In this document: in pieces, positions 17,558 through 26,296 of the stretch | How positions within the stretch are numbered: the stretch's first letter is position 1 | How the letters are laid out: every line of letters starts with the position of its first letter | Assembly: GCF_027594425.1 (NCBI RefSeq) | Contig: NZ_CP115159.1 | Span: 2,221,001 to 2,285,000 of the forward strand | Direction of reading: 5' to 3' | DNA from: Zunongwangia sp. HGR-M22 | GTDB lineage: Bacteria; Bacteroidota; Bacteroidia; Flavobacteriales; Flavobacteriaceae | DNA length: 64,000 bases | The notes under the pieces: model-generated | Seen by the model: only the letters and a program-made list of their open reading frames with translations | Databases searched by the model: none | Told to the model about the DNA's origin: nothing | Position numbers and translations under genes: made by a program

Positions 17558-18712
17558 ATGAAAATAGAAGAAAACGCAATTCTTAACCACACTAAAAAGA
17601 CTGCCCTGGAAATCCTACTGAATAATAGTAGAAAGTCAACAGAAGGATTGTCCCGTACTGCGGCTTGGGGATATCCAGAACCTTATACACGTGACTTGAT
17701 GTTAGCTATACTTGGCGTAGCAGTTTCCAAAAACGAAGAGTTAATTGCAAATTATAAGCATATTTTAGAAGTCTTAGCAAGTAATCAAACCCGCAGAGGT
17801 CATATCCCTTCCTTAATCAATGATAAGGAAAATCGTGGAGCTAGTGATACTACACCTCTATTTCTTTTTGGAGTTTCTATTTTCAGAAAAATTAATAATC
17901 AACCTGCTTTTCAAAAGAAAGCAGTAAAGAAAGCACTAAAATGGATGAAATATCAAAGTCCAACAGATCGTTATCTAATCGCTCAACAACCTACCAGCGA
18001 TTGGCGCGATGAACAATGGATCCTTGGCTATGGCCTTTTTGTTAATACCATTTTATATGCTGCATTGAAAGGCTTAGGTAAGAATAAAAGAGCCACTCAT
18101 TTGGCTGGGGAAATTCAATATTTAGCCATTAATAATCAATTAACAGATGATATTTTAGATGAAGATGTGCTCATTACATTAAAGCCCTATTATAATAGTT
18201 GGTCTTACAAAATTTATCATAATGATAGATTTGATTTACTTGGTAATAGTATAGCTATTCTTACTGGACTTGCTTCCCCTAAACGAGCAAAAGCTATTAT
18301 TAAATGGGTAGAGCAAGAATGCAATATAATGAAAGAAAAAAATATGCTTCGAGGAGATTTGCCTCCTAACTTTTTTCCTTTTATTCAACCCAATGATCGA
18401 GATTGGTTCGACAGATATGCACATTTTAATTTACCCGGAAATTATCATAACGGTGGTATTTGGCCTTTTATTACAGCTTTATACATAGCCGCTTTGGTAA
18501 ATATTAAAGAATATGAATTGGCAGAAAATAAGTTAATAGCGTTAGCACATCTTTTGAAATTAGCAAATCAAAAAAATAGAGATTATGGTTTTAATGAGTG
18601 GTACAAAGCTCAAGATAATACGGCAATGGGGGAAGATTGGCAAACCTGGAGTGCAGCTTTATATTTGTATGCATCCCATTGTGTAGAACAAAGAGACACC
18701 CCTTTTTTCTAA
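17558..18712 (+). CDS. (alpha/alpha)6-barrel glycoside hydrolase, GH100/GDE-like
   Basis: 384 residues without signal peptide. Motifs fit the six-hairpin glycosidases of the neutral-invertase (GH100) and glycogen-debranching (GDE C-domain) group: GYPEPYTRDLML near residue 40 (candidate acid in the RD pair), SDWRDEQW near 147, HNGGIWPF near 295 and EDWQTWSAALYLYA at the end. It is shorter than a full debranching enzyme and lacks the N-terminal domain. It is coupled to the GT4 gene upstream. A role in trimming a cytosolic glycan is inference; the exact specificity is open. Confidence 0.8.
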   Translation: MKIEENAILNHTKKTALEILLNNSRKSTEGLSRTAAWGYPEPYTRDLMLAILGVAVSKNEELIANYKHILEVLASNQTRRGHIPSLINDKENRGASDTTPLFLFGVSIFRKINNQPAFQKKAVKKALKWMKYQSPTDRYLIAQQPTSDWRDEQWILGYGLFVNTILYAALKGLGKNKRATHLAGEIQYLAINNQLTDDILDEDVLITLKPYYNSWSYKIYHNDRFDLLGNSIAILTGLASPKRAKAIIKWVEQECNIMKEKNMLRGDLPPNFFPFIQPNDRDWFDRYAHFNLPGNYHNGGIWPFITALYIAALVNIKEYELAENKLIALAHLLKLANQKNRDYGFNEWYKAQDNTAMGEDWQTWSAALYLYASHCVEQRDTPFF

Positions 18713-18763
18713 AAATAATTTTATTTACATAATTAATATTCTTTCATACATAGGTTTAAAAAA

Positions 18764-19426
18764 TTATTGTTTAAGCTTTTGTTTTTTTATCCAATTGTAT
18801 CCCTCAATTGGTTTAGTGAACTTCCAGAAAGCTTCTTCTTTTGGCGTAGTCTTCGCCTCAAAACTGGTCTTCGCAAAACCATATACTTGGGTGATGATAT
18901 CATATTTTGCATTCCACACTTTTATGGAAAGTGTCTCATGGTGTGTAGCAGATTTTATGGGTTTAGGAAAGTATTTTTTATTATTATCCTCATAAGCGAA
19001 AATCCATAATTCTTTAGTTGAAATTTTATGGTTTTCCCATAATTTTTGCACCGCTATTCCAACTTCTTCATGCCGTCGGTGACGTGTATATTCTCCTAGA
19101 GGATTATGAGTTAGAATGATATCAAAATGAACGTTAGGTAAAATATTTAAAATTTCATTTTCAACAATTTTCTCTGGTAAAGGAATTTGATCCGGGTCAT
19201 CATTTAAATTTCCCATTATTCCTTGTGCTTTGAGTTTAATAAGAACTTGCTGAAATTTTGGGGCTCTATCTATATCGTATCTTCTTGATAAGCAAGCAAT
19301 AAACCAATGGTGCTGTGGATTTTTTAGAATGAGACCTCCACACCAAAGTGTTTCGTCATCAGGGTGTGCCACTACTACAGCTATATTTTTGGGTTTATTC
19401 TCTATTTTTTCTGGTGCCATTAGCAT
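18764..19426 (-). CDS. PIG-L / LmbE family deacetylase
   Basis: 220 residues. The zinc motif AHPDDETLWCGG lies near residue 20, and the second metal-site segment THNPLGEYTRHRRHEEVG near 105 carries the typical H-x3-H pair. PIG-L enzymes remove N-acetyl groups from GlcNAc-type substrates such as GlcNAc-inositol or GlcNAc-malate. No signal peptide, so cytosolic. It stands convergent to the GH gene, inside a block of glycosyltransferases and glycosidases, which suggests that the glycan or glycoconjugate made here contains an amino sugar. Confidence 0.88.
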   Translation of the reverse strand: MLMAPEKIENKPKNIAVVVAHPDDETLWCGGLILKNPQHHWFIACLSRRYDIDRAPKFQQVLIKLKAQGIMGNLNDDPDQIPLPEKIVENEILNILPNVHFDIILTHNPLGEYTRHRRHEEVGIAVQKLWENHKISTKELWIFAYEDNNKKYFPKPIKSATHHETLSIKVWNAKYDIITQVYGFAKTSFEAKTTPKEEAFWKFTKPIEGYNWIKKQKLKQ

Positions 19427-19793
19427 TGTATTATATTTTATTATTCAAAAATCGAATTTATCCTTTATAGCCTGTTGAGTAGGAAAACCAAATTGCTAAC
19501 CGAAATTATATTTTTTTGATAGTAATTTTCAATTATTTTAAAATCTGAAACGCAATATAGGTTTGAGCTCATCTTAATTTGGGATTGGCGTAACGGTAAA
19601 TATTATTAATTTGAATAGCTACTTTATTACATTAATCATAAGATTTTTTACATAGATAACAGATACGAATATGGATATGTAATATTTAATATTAAGGGCT
19701 TAATCGTACTGTAAAATATATAAGGTTTAGTAAAATAGATGTAATATTATATCTACTATAGTTATCCATCTTTGTAAGTCTAAAATATTACAA
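19427..19793. other. Intergenic stretch, nothing recognised
   Basis: About 370 AT-rich bases between divergent genes. It must contain the promoters of the PIG-L gene and of the lipoprotein gene. I see no perfect -33/-7 pair, hairpin or repeat. CATCTTTG at about 19768 is a one-mismatch -7 element for the lipoprotein gene. Confidence 0.4.
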
Positions 19794-20222
19794 ATGATAA
19801 GTAAAGGAAAATCTTGGATGTTAGTAAGTATGCTTGCTCTACTTCTATTAACTATAATATCCTGCACCAGGAAAATTGTTTTTCAACAATCTACTATTGT
19901 ACCTGCGGCGGAAGGTTATGTGAAAATCCACACTGATGATAATAATAATTTTGTACTTGAAATAAAAATTGTGAATTTAGCCGAAGTTAGCAGATTACAA
20001 CCTCCAAAAGAAAGTTACGTCTCCTGGATGATCACCGATAAAAATGAAACTGTTAAATTAGGACAGTTAAACAGCTCAACCGGTTTTATGTCAAAACAGA
20101 TGAAAGCTTCCTTAGAAACTGTATCCTCCTATAATCCAACAAAAATATTTATTACAGCAGAGGATAACAGTAACGTCCTCTACCCCAACAAGCTTATTAT
20201 ATTAACAACTAATAAATTTTAG
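19794..20222 (+). CDS. Small lipoprotein of unknown function
   Basis: 142 residues. A basic start and hydrophobic stretch ([10 protein letters not shown]) lead to a lipobox Cys at residue 25, so it is a lipoprotein. The rest is a single beta-rich domain ([40 protein letters not shown]) reminiscent of the beta-sandwich of anti-sigma-K (RskA) C-terminal domains. It has no membrane-spanning or anti-sigma part. It is placed between the PIG-L and GH130 genes. Function not known. Confidence 0.75.
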   Translation: MISKGKSWMLVSMLALLLLTIISCTRKIVFQQSTIVPAAEGYVKIHTDDNNNFVLEIKIVNLAEVSRLQPPKESYVSWMITDKNETVKLGQLNSSTGFMSKQMKASLETVSSYNPTKIFITAEDNSNVLYPNKLIILTTNKF

Positions 20223-20508
20223 ATCATTTATTATTTTCCTTTTAAATTATTTTTTAAGGAAACCAAAATCCATCTCTCCTGGTTGATTTTACTTAAAATC
20301 TAAAGACAACCTCTGCACTACTTTTCAGGAAATTTTTAAAATGTAGTATGGTAAGCAAATTACTCTTAGTCATTCTTGTTTTAAGATTCTGGCATAAGTC
20401 ATTTTAAAATGATACCACTAAAGGTAATAATTTGCAGTTATTCTAGAGGTAACACAAAAATATATAAAACTAAAATACAGTTAATTACCTTATTCACACC
20501 TTATATAC

Positions 20509-21969
20509 ATGAGAGTTTCGATTGAGCGTAAACAGATTAATTTTTCACCAGACTCTAGTCGGGTGATCGCCCGTTATTTTATGAACGGCGAATCTCGCAC
20601 CCAAAATTTAGTCAAGCGTATTCTTAAAATGAATACGATCGAAGTAAGCCAGGCATTAGAACAAACGTTAAGGGCATTCGCCAACAGACACCGTAATATT
20701 TCCCAGCTTTTTTTTAAGCATTGCGAAAACATTCGTGAGATTATTGAAAAAATGGATATTCCATTTAATACACTTTCTGAGGAGCAAAAAATGTTAATTG
20801 GATCGTACTGTACCATGGAATATTCAATCGAATCCGCAGCATTTTTTAATCCTTCGATAGTTGAAGATTTAGATCAATCCTATTTAGAAAAAGGTGAAAA
20901 ACGAGTAATTATTTCCTTTAGAGCCACCGGAGAAGGCCATATTTCTTCCCTGGTTTTCAGAAGGGGAATCATTGACGCTAATAATGATCTATTCCTTACA
21001 AAACTTGGAGATTATATAGATATGGCTGCAATGTCACGTAAAACTTCCTTTTATAAAAGTCGGTTTATAAAAAGACTTAAAGAAATGCAGGTAGAAGAGC
21101 AATACTTTAAAATAATTATGGACAAGTTACCAGACCGATTTGAACATTCTGCCTTAAAAGAATTAGTTAATAGTTTCCTTCAAAAAGAAAATGTAAATAG
21201 CGAGGCACACCGGTCTTTTGAAGAAATTAAATGGTTATTGGAATCATTTTATGACTTGCATTTTCATAAAGATTCCGATATTACAGAACGTGTGATCTTT
21301 CCTATATCAGAATCTGAAAGTAAAGGCATTGAGGATGCACGCTTTGTGCGCTTTATAGAAGATGATCAATCTATTGTATTTTATGCTACTTATACAGCCT
21401 ATAATGGGCATACTATTTTACCAAAATTAATAGCTACAAAAGATTTTTATACTTTTAGAATAATGCCATTAAGAGGTGATGGCGCAAAAGGAAAGAATCT
21501 GGCACTTTTTCCTAAAAAAATTAAAGGTCAATATGCTATGTTATCCAGGATTGATGGAGTTAATAATTATTTAATGTACTCTAAAAATACTAATTTTTGG
21601 AATAAACCAGAACGTATTCAAGAGCCTAAATTCGCATGGGAATTTACTCAAATAGGAAATTGTGGATCTCCTTTATGGACAGAAAAAGGTTGGCTAATTA
21701 TTACTCATGGTGTAGGTCCAATGAGACGCTATTGTATAGGTGCATCACTTTTTGATCTTGAAGATCCTTCCATAGAAATTGGACGACTGGAAGAGCCTTT
21801 ACTTATTCCTCTAGAAGAAGAGCGCAACGGATATGTCCCCAACGTGGTATATTCCTGTGGTTCTATAATTCATAATAATAGCTTAATTTTACCTTATGCA
21901 GTGTCTGATTACTCCTCTACTTATGCAGTGGTAGATATGACAGAATTGTTTACTGCATTAATCAACTAA
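20509..21969 (+). CDS. GH130-family mannoside phosphorylase/hydrolase
   Basis: 486 residues; the C-terminal 300 form a five-bladed propeller of GH130 type, with the catalytic-acid segment KGIEDARFVRF near residue 275 and later GNCGSPLWTE. An N-terminal helical part (1-200) makes it longer than the classic 300-residue enzymes. GH130 enzymes mostly phosphorolyse, or in reverse build, beta-mannosides such as beta-1,2- or beta-1,4-mannan. No signal peptide, so it acts in the cytosol. Its stop overlaps by four bases the stop of the convergent GT4 gene. Exact linkage unknown. Confidence 0.88.
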   Translation: MRVSIERKQINFSPDSSRVIARYFMNGESRTQNLVKRILKMNTIEVSQALEQTLRAFANRHRNISQLFFKHCENIREIIEKMDIPFNTLSEEQKMLIGSYCTMEYSIESAAFFNPSIVEDLDQSYLEKGEKRVIISFRATGEGHISSLVFRRGIIDANNDLFLTKLGDYIDMAAMSRKTSFYKSRFIKRLKEMQVEEQYFKIIMDKLPDRFEHSALKELVNSFLQKENVNSEAHRSFEEIKWLLESFYDLHFHKDSDITERVIFPISESESKGIEDARFVRFIEDDQSIVFYATYTAYNGHTILPKLIATKDFYTFRIMPLRGDGAKGKNLALFPKKIKGQYAMLSRIDGVNNYLMYSKNTNFWNKPERIQEPKFAWEFTQIGNCGSPLWTEKGWLIITHGVGPMRRYCIGASLFDLEDPSIEIGRLEEPLLIPLEEERNGYVPNVVYSCGSIIHNNSLILPYAVSDYSSTYAVVDMTELFTALIN

Positions 21970-22985
21970 TTTTGAAAATTTAGAAGCACGTTTTTATAAG
22001 CTTCTTCATAAGAAGAAATCATATTTTCCATATTAAAATTGGTTTCTGCGTGCCATCTACACTGTATAGGAGATAGTAATTCTAGTTTTTTTACGGCGTC
22101 AACAGCTTCTTGTATGGTATGCACTAAAAATCCAGAAACACCATCAGCAATTAACTCGGGCATACTACCTCGACAAAATGCAATTACTGGTGTACCGCAC
22201 ATCATTGCTTCTAGAACACTAAGTCCAAAAGGCTCTTCAAAAGAAATAGGATGTAATAGGGCTTTGGCACTACCAAGAATAAGATCACGTTCATTTTTAC
22301 CCAAATTCCCTAAATACTGAATGAAATTCCCATCGATATTAGGTTTTATTTTCGAATTAAAATAATCTTGATCCTGTATAAGGCCAGCAATTTTAAGAGG
22401 TAAATTTGCCTTTTTTGCAATGGCAATTGCTTTATCTAAGCCTTTTTCAGGATGGATTCTGCCAAAATAAAGCAAGTAGTTTTCTTTTATACTCTGAAAA
22501 GTAAAATGACTCGGATTTACACCGTGATAAATGGTATCCAGGTAAGTTAGCTCTTCATGTCTGTTTGCATTCGAAATTGAAATGTAAGCTGCTGTAGCAT
22601 TATATTTTTTATATACCGGAATAATTTTAGGCGAAGAGAAACCATGAATAGTGGTGATGATGGGAGTTGAGATAAGCCGGGAATAAGTAAGTGGAAGAAA
22701 ATCGAAATGATTATGGATGATGTCAAAATTTCCTGCTTTTTCCATCAGATTACTGATGTGTAAGCATTCCAAAACTTTAGGGTCGCTGGTTTTGTCGGTT
22801 TCGTATGGTAAAGCACAAACCGCATCTAATTTTGCTGAGGTTATAGAATTTCCACTGGCAAAAAGGCACACCTCATGACCTCGACTTACTAAAGCTTCTG
22901 TTAAAGTGGATGCAACCTGCTCCCATGGTCCGTAACTTTCGGGAGGTGTTCTCCATGCAATAGGTGCTAGTATGGCTATTTTCAT
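21966..22985 (-). CDS. GT4-family glycosyltransferase
   Basis: 339 residues, GT-B fold. The start KIAILAPIAWRTPPESYGPWE and the segment LLYFGRIHPEKG (about residue 170) are typical. The EX7E motif is in FEEPFGLSVLEAM. Closely related sequences are often annotated as sugar transferases for small cytosolic glycosides. It lies five bases downstream of the large fusion gene, in one operon with it and the 43-residue protein. Donor and acceptor are unknown. Confidence 0.9.
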   Translation of the reverse strand: MKIAILAPIAWRTPPESYGPWEQVASTLTEALVSRGHEVCLFASGNSITSAKLDAVCALPYETDKTSDPKVLECLHISNLMEKAGNFDIIHNHFDFLPLTYSRLISTPIITTIHGFSSPKIIPVYKKYNATAAYISISNANRHEELTYLDTIYHGVNPSHFTFQSIKENYLLYFGRIHPEKGLDKAIAIAKKANLPLKIAGLIQDQDYFNSKIKPNIDGNFIQYLGNLGKNERDLILGSAKALLHPISFEEPFGLSVLEAMMCGTPVIAFCRGSMPELIADGVSGFLVHTIQEAVDAVKKLELLSPIQCRWHAETNFNMENMISSYEEAYKNVLLNFQN

Positions 22986-22990
22986 GCTTT

Positions 22991-25258
22991 TTATAAAGCT
23001 TTGTCCTTTGTTATAGTTGTTAAATCATCATACTGGTAAAATTCTTCATAAGCTTTTAATACCGTTAAATGGGAAATAAGGTAGGCCAAAGAACTTTCTG
23101 CACCTTGATTCCGGTTAACTCCGTAATTTTCAAACCCATCGCAACAACCTTTCGTTTCAAAATCATATAGGCTCATCCGCAAATCGTTTTCTCCTAAGAA
23201 CCACATAAATGAATCAAAAAGTTTAGTCAAGTATTCTTTATTCCCCGTAAGAATAAAGGCCTGATGAAACATTAAGACCATAGCCATTGCATCTATAGGT
23301 TGTTGTGCGAAAAAAGAACGTTCACCATCTTTGGTATACCACTTATCGTTACCTATAACAGATAGTGTACCGTCTTTTAAAGTATGTTCTTCTAAAAACT
23401 CCATAGTAATCATCGCTATATCAATAACTTTTTTATCTGGTATTATTTGTGCTGAATGCAATAAAGCCAATGGTAGTACTCCATTATCATAGGCAAGAAG
23501 CAACTCAAACCATTTCCAGTCTTCAGAATGACTTATCTCATATTGATGAACAAGCTTAGCACTAAGACTTTTGAGAATAGCGAGCATATTTTCGTCCGTA
23601 CTATTCGTTTTTAAATAATAGCAGATACCAATAATAGTGTTGGCAATACTGCGTATCGATTGCAATTTTTCAAAATTCGGTACAGCATCAAAGAATACCA
23701 GTTTACCGGTTTGATAATATGCATCATTTGGGGCATTTCCTATAAGATAACCCAGCGCCCAAATTGTTCTACCAAAAGAATCTTCAGAACCGACTTCATC
23801 TAAAAAATTCCGATTAAAACTCAAGAAATTTCTAAAGGAACCATCCTTATTCTGCATGTAATGAATATAGCTTAGGTAAATAGGCATGAATTCTAAAGCC
23901 GTTTCATCTTTTTTCTGTTTATACGTCATCAAAACCATAAGTAATGCACGTGCATTATCATCTAAACAATAACCCTCTTTTAAATTAGGTATGCCAAATT
24001 TGGCATGTTGGATGATTCCAGTATCATCTGTTAGCCTTTTGATGTGGTTCAAGGAAAAAGGTGGTAATAAAAGTAAGTCGATGATAGTTTCCTTTTTATC
24101 TACTTTCTGTTTAGGAAACGAAAGTAAACTATTAGAAAGATGTAAGTACTTTTTACCAATTTTTGGCCAGGTAACATTTTTACCATAAGCATAAGCATTG
24201 GCCTGAATTTGTTTTAAAATTTTTGGTTGCCCCAGTAATTGATTTAATATTGCTGCTAGTTCTTCAGAATTGTTGAAATCGAACAGTTTGCCACGCTCTT
24301 CCGTTAGTAGTTCTGCAGCATGCCAGTAAGGTGTAGAAACAATTGCACATCCAGCGCCCATGGCATAAGAAAGCGTGCCACTGGTGATCTGAGCTTCATT
24401 AAGGTAAGGGGTTATATAAATATCGCAGGCACTTAGATATTTAAATAATTCTGTCTCATCAATAAATTCATTTAACATCAAAACATGACTCTGAAGGTTT
24501 AGGTTTTTAATCAGTAATTTTAAAAAATTTCTATACTCCTCGCCTTCATGACGGAAAACATTAGGATGCGTTTTTCCTAAAATAATATAAAGTGTTTCAG
24601 GGTGTTTTTCAATTATTTTTGGTAGTGCCCTAATTACGGTTTCAATACCCTTATTACGTCCTATAAAACCAAAAGTAAGTATTAGCTTTTTTTTAGTGAA
24701 TTTAAATTCAGTTTTGGCGGCCAGACGATTAAAATGAATATCGGGGACACCATGCTCTATTAATACAATTTTAGCTTGAGGAATATCATAAATAGTGGTT
24801 AGAAAAGAAATGGCTTTATGACTCATCACCACAATCTTATCCGCCATCTTGCAGATTTCTTTAAGAATAGCCTTCTCATTATAAGAAGGTGAATCAAGAA
24901 TAGTGTGTAGCGTTACTATACACGGGATTTCCAAACGATGTAAAAGAGGAAGTATATAAATACCACCAAGTCCACCATAAATTCCAAATTCATGTTCGAG
25001 AATACAAATATCTGCCCCGCTTAGATTTATAAAATTTGCAGCTTCCAGATAATCGGTTTGTTGTTCTTGGCTAATTTGTAGCTTTACTTCTGGAGGATAG
25101 TCATATTTTTGATTACCATCGTTCATCGCTACCACTAATATCTCATTACGATGCAAACCTTTGTCATCGATATCCAGCATCGATTTAGTTAAATTTTGAG
25201 TAAAAGTACCAATGCCACATTCTCGTGGTGGATATGTTCCTATATAGGCTATTTTCAT
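22991..25258 (-). CDS. Fusion protein: GT4 glycosyltransferase plus C-terminal (alpha/alpha)6 domain
   Basis: 755 residues. The first 370 or so form a GT-B glycosyltransferase: YPPRECGIGTFTQNL at the N-terminus, LTFGFIGRNKGIE near 190 and TSGTLSYAMGAG near 290, where the second Glu of EX7E is not obvious. From about 395 to 745 comes an all-helical domain (CLDDNARALL, GSEDSFGRTIWALGY, FAQQPIDAMAM, NRNQGAESSLAYL) of the six-hairpin glycosidase type. There is no secretion signal. Its start lies one base after the stop of the 43-residue gene. The fusion suggests that one polypeptide both transfers and cleaves or senses the same glycan. Confidence 0.85.
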   Translation of the reverse strand: MKIAYIGTYPPRECGIGTFTQNLTKSMLDIDDKGLHRNEILVVAMNDGNQKYDYPPEVKLQISQEQQTDYLEAANFINLSGADICILEHEFGIYGGLGGIYILPLLHRLEIPCIVTLHTILDSPSYNEKAILKEICKMADKIVVMSHKAISFLTTIYDIPQAKIVLIEHGVPDIHFNRLAAKTEFKFTKKKLILTFGFIGRNKGIETVIRALPKIIEKHPETLYIILGKTHPNVFRHEGEEYRNFLKLLIKNLNLQSHVLMLNEFIDETELFKYLSACDIYITPYLNEAQITSGTLSYAMGAGCAIVSTPYWHAAELLTEERGKLFDFNNSEELAAILNQLLGQPKILKQIQANAYAYGKNVTWPKIGKKYLHLSNSLLSFPKQKVDKKETIIDLLLLPPFSLNHIKRLTDDTGIIQHAKFGIPNLKEGYCLDDNARALLMVLMTYKQKKDETALEFMPIYLSYIHYMQNKDGSFRNFLSFNRNFLDEVGSEDSFGRTIWALGYLIGNAPNDAYYQTGKLVFFDAVPNFEKLQSIRSIANTIIGICYYLKTNSTDENMLAILKSLSAKLVHQYEISHSEDWKWFELLLAYDNGVLPLALLHSAQIIPDKKVIDIAMITMEFLEEHTLKDGTLSVIGNDKWYTKDGERSFFAQQPIDAMAMVLMFHQAFILTGNKEYLTKLFDSFMWFLGENDLRMSLYDFETKGCCDGFENYGVNRNQGAESSLAYLISHLTVLKAYEEFYQYDDLTTITKDKAL

Positions 25259-25259
25259 T

Positions 25260-25391
25260 TTATAAGGCTCTTCCGCGATTGTTTTTATTCTCTTCGCGCT
25301 TTGCTGCTTTTGCCTTGCGTTTTTCTTTTAAGCTTAATAGCGGTTTTGTCTTATCTGTTTTTCTAGTTGTATTTTTATTTTCTTTTGCCAT
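25260..25391 (-). CDS. Small basic protein (43 aa)
   Basis: An ATG at 25391 opens a 43-codon frame ending in TAA at 25260-25262, one base before the start of the large fusion gene. The protein is lysine/arginine-rich throughout (MAKENKNTTRK ... KEKRKAKAAKREENKNN) with no hydrophobic stretch. Spacing and strand place it as first gene of the fusion-GT4 operon. I recall similar tiny basic proteins in Flavobacteriaceae but no known function; RNA binding is a guess. Coding is likely but not certain at this size. Confidence 0.6.
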   Translation of the reverse strand: MAKENKNTTRKTDKTKPLLSLKEKRKAKAAKREENKNNRGRAL

Positions 25392-25686
25392 AATAGGAAT
25401 ATTCATTATTAAAGCTAAAGGTATTGATAAGAGTGATTTGTAGAATTACAAAAAGCTAGAAGAAACTTACATATTTCACGCTTTTTAATTTGTTTAAAGT
25501 ACTACCCCTATAATAATTATAGGAAATAAAAAGAGATTCTTTAAAATCATCAAAACCACATAACTGCGTCAGTAAAAAATAATGGTTTTAGTTAAGGCAG
25601 AACGCTTATAACATTCCGAAACACTTAGATATGAATAAGAGTTTACATAGATTCTAATTTTGGAACTCACAATTAAACATCTGGAT

Positions 25687-26130
25687 TTATAATTTCTCTT
25701 TCAACTTTTCCATATCGTTAGAAATTTTGGAATAAATTACTCTTGCATAAATTTGAGTTTTGGCAAGCTTTGTATATCCCGGAAGCTTAGATACTGTCTC
25801 AATAGGTATTCCTTTAGATAATGTAACCGTCGTTGCAAAGGTATGACGGGCGACATGAAAAGTAAGCTTCTTGGATATCTTGGCAAGCTTTGCCAAATCC
25901 TTTAAATACTGGTTGGTTTTCTGATTGGAATATACCGGAAGCAACAAACCACTTATTGCAGCTTCCCTTTCATTTTTTTTCAGAATAGCTTTTACTTTTG
26001 GAAGCATAGGCACTTTAAAAAGCTTTCCCGTTTTTTCCCGTTCCTTTACAATCCATTTGTTGTCGTCGATACCGATAACGATATGTTTTGCTTCTAATGA
26101 TTTTGCATCACCATAGGATAAGTAAAAAAA
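25687..26130 (-). pseudogene. Decayed tyrosine-recombinase (integrase) C-terminal part
   Basis: The recognisable part starts around LSYGDAKSLEAKHI (about 26120, where intact relatives have a TGLAY/TGLRY segment) and runs through WIVKEREKTGK, VPMLPKV, HVARHTFATTV to TQIYARV. The conserved GHT motif before the last helix reads PGYT, the upstream core-binding domain is missing, and no start codon is present. The family is that of Bacteroidota transposon and island integrases. Its place at the far end of the glycan block that begins after tRNA-Met suggests a dead island boundary. Confidence 0.75.
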
Positions 26131-26296
26131 CAGGTTTTTTTAAAAGAAAAGTTATAGGATTTTACTTGTTTTTAAGCTCAGTTCTTCCTAAAGCGGGTAA
26201 TATGCCTTGCAAACCACTATCCCCCTTATTAATTATACTGCTTGTTGTATTGCGTTTTTTACGGTTGCAATAATAAAATAAAGATTAACAATTACT

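Noticed and set aside
25225-25443. Plus-strand 72-residue hydrophobic frame
   Set aside because: Antisense to the 43-residue basic gene and the start of the fusion gene; the opposite strand has the better coding context.
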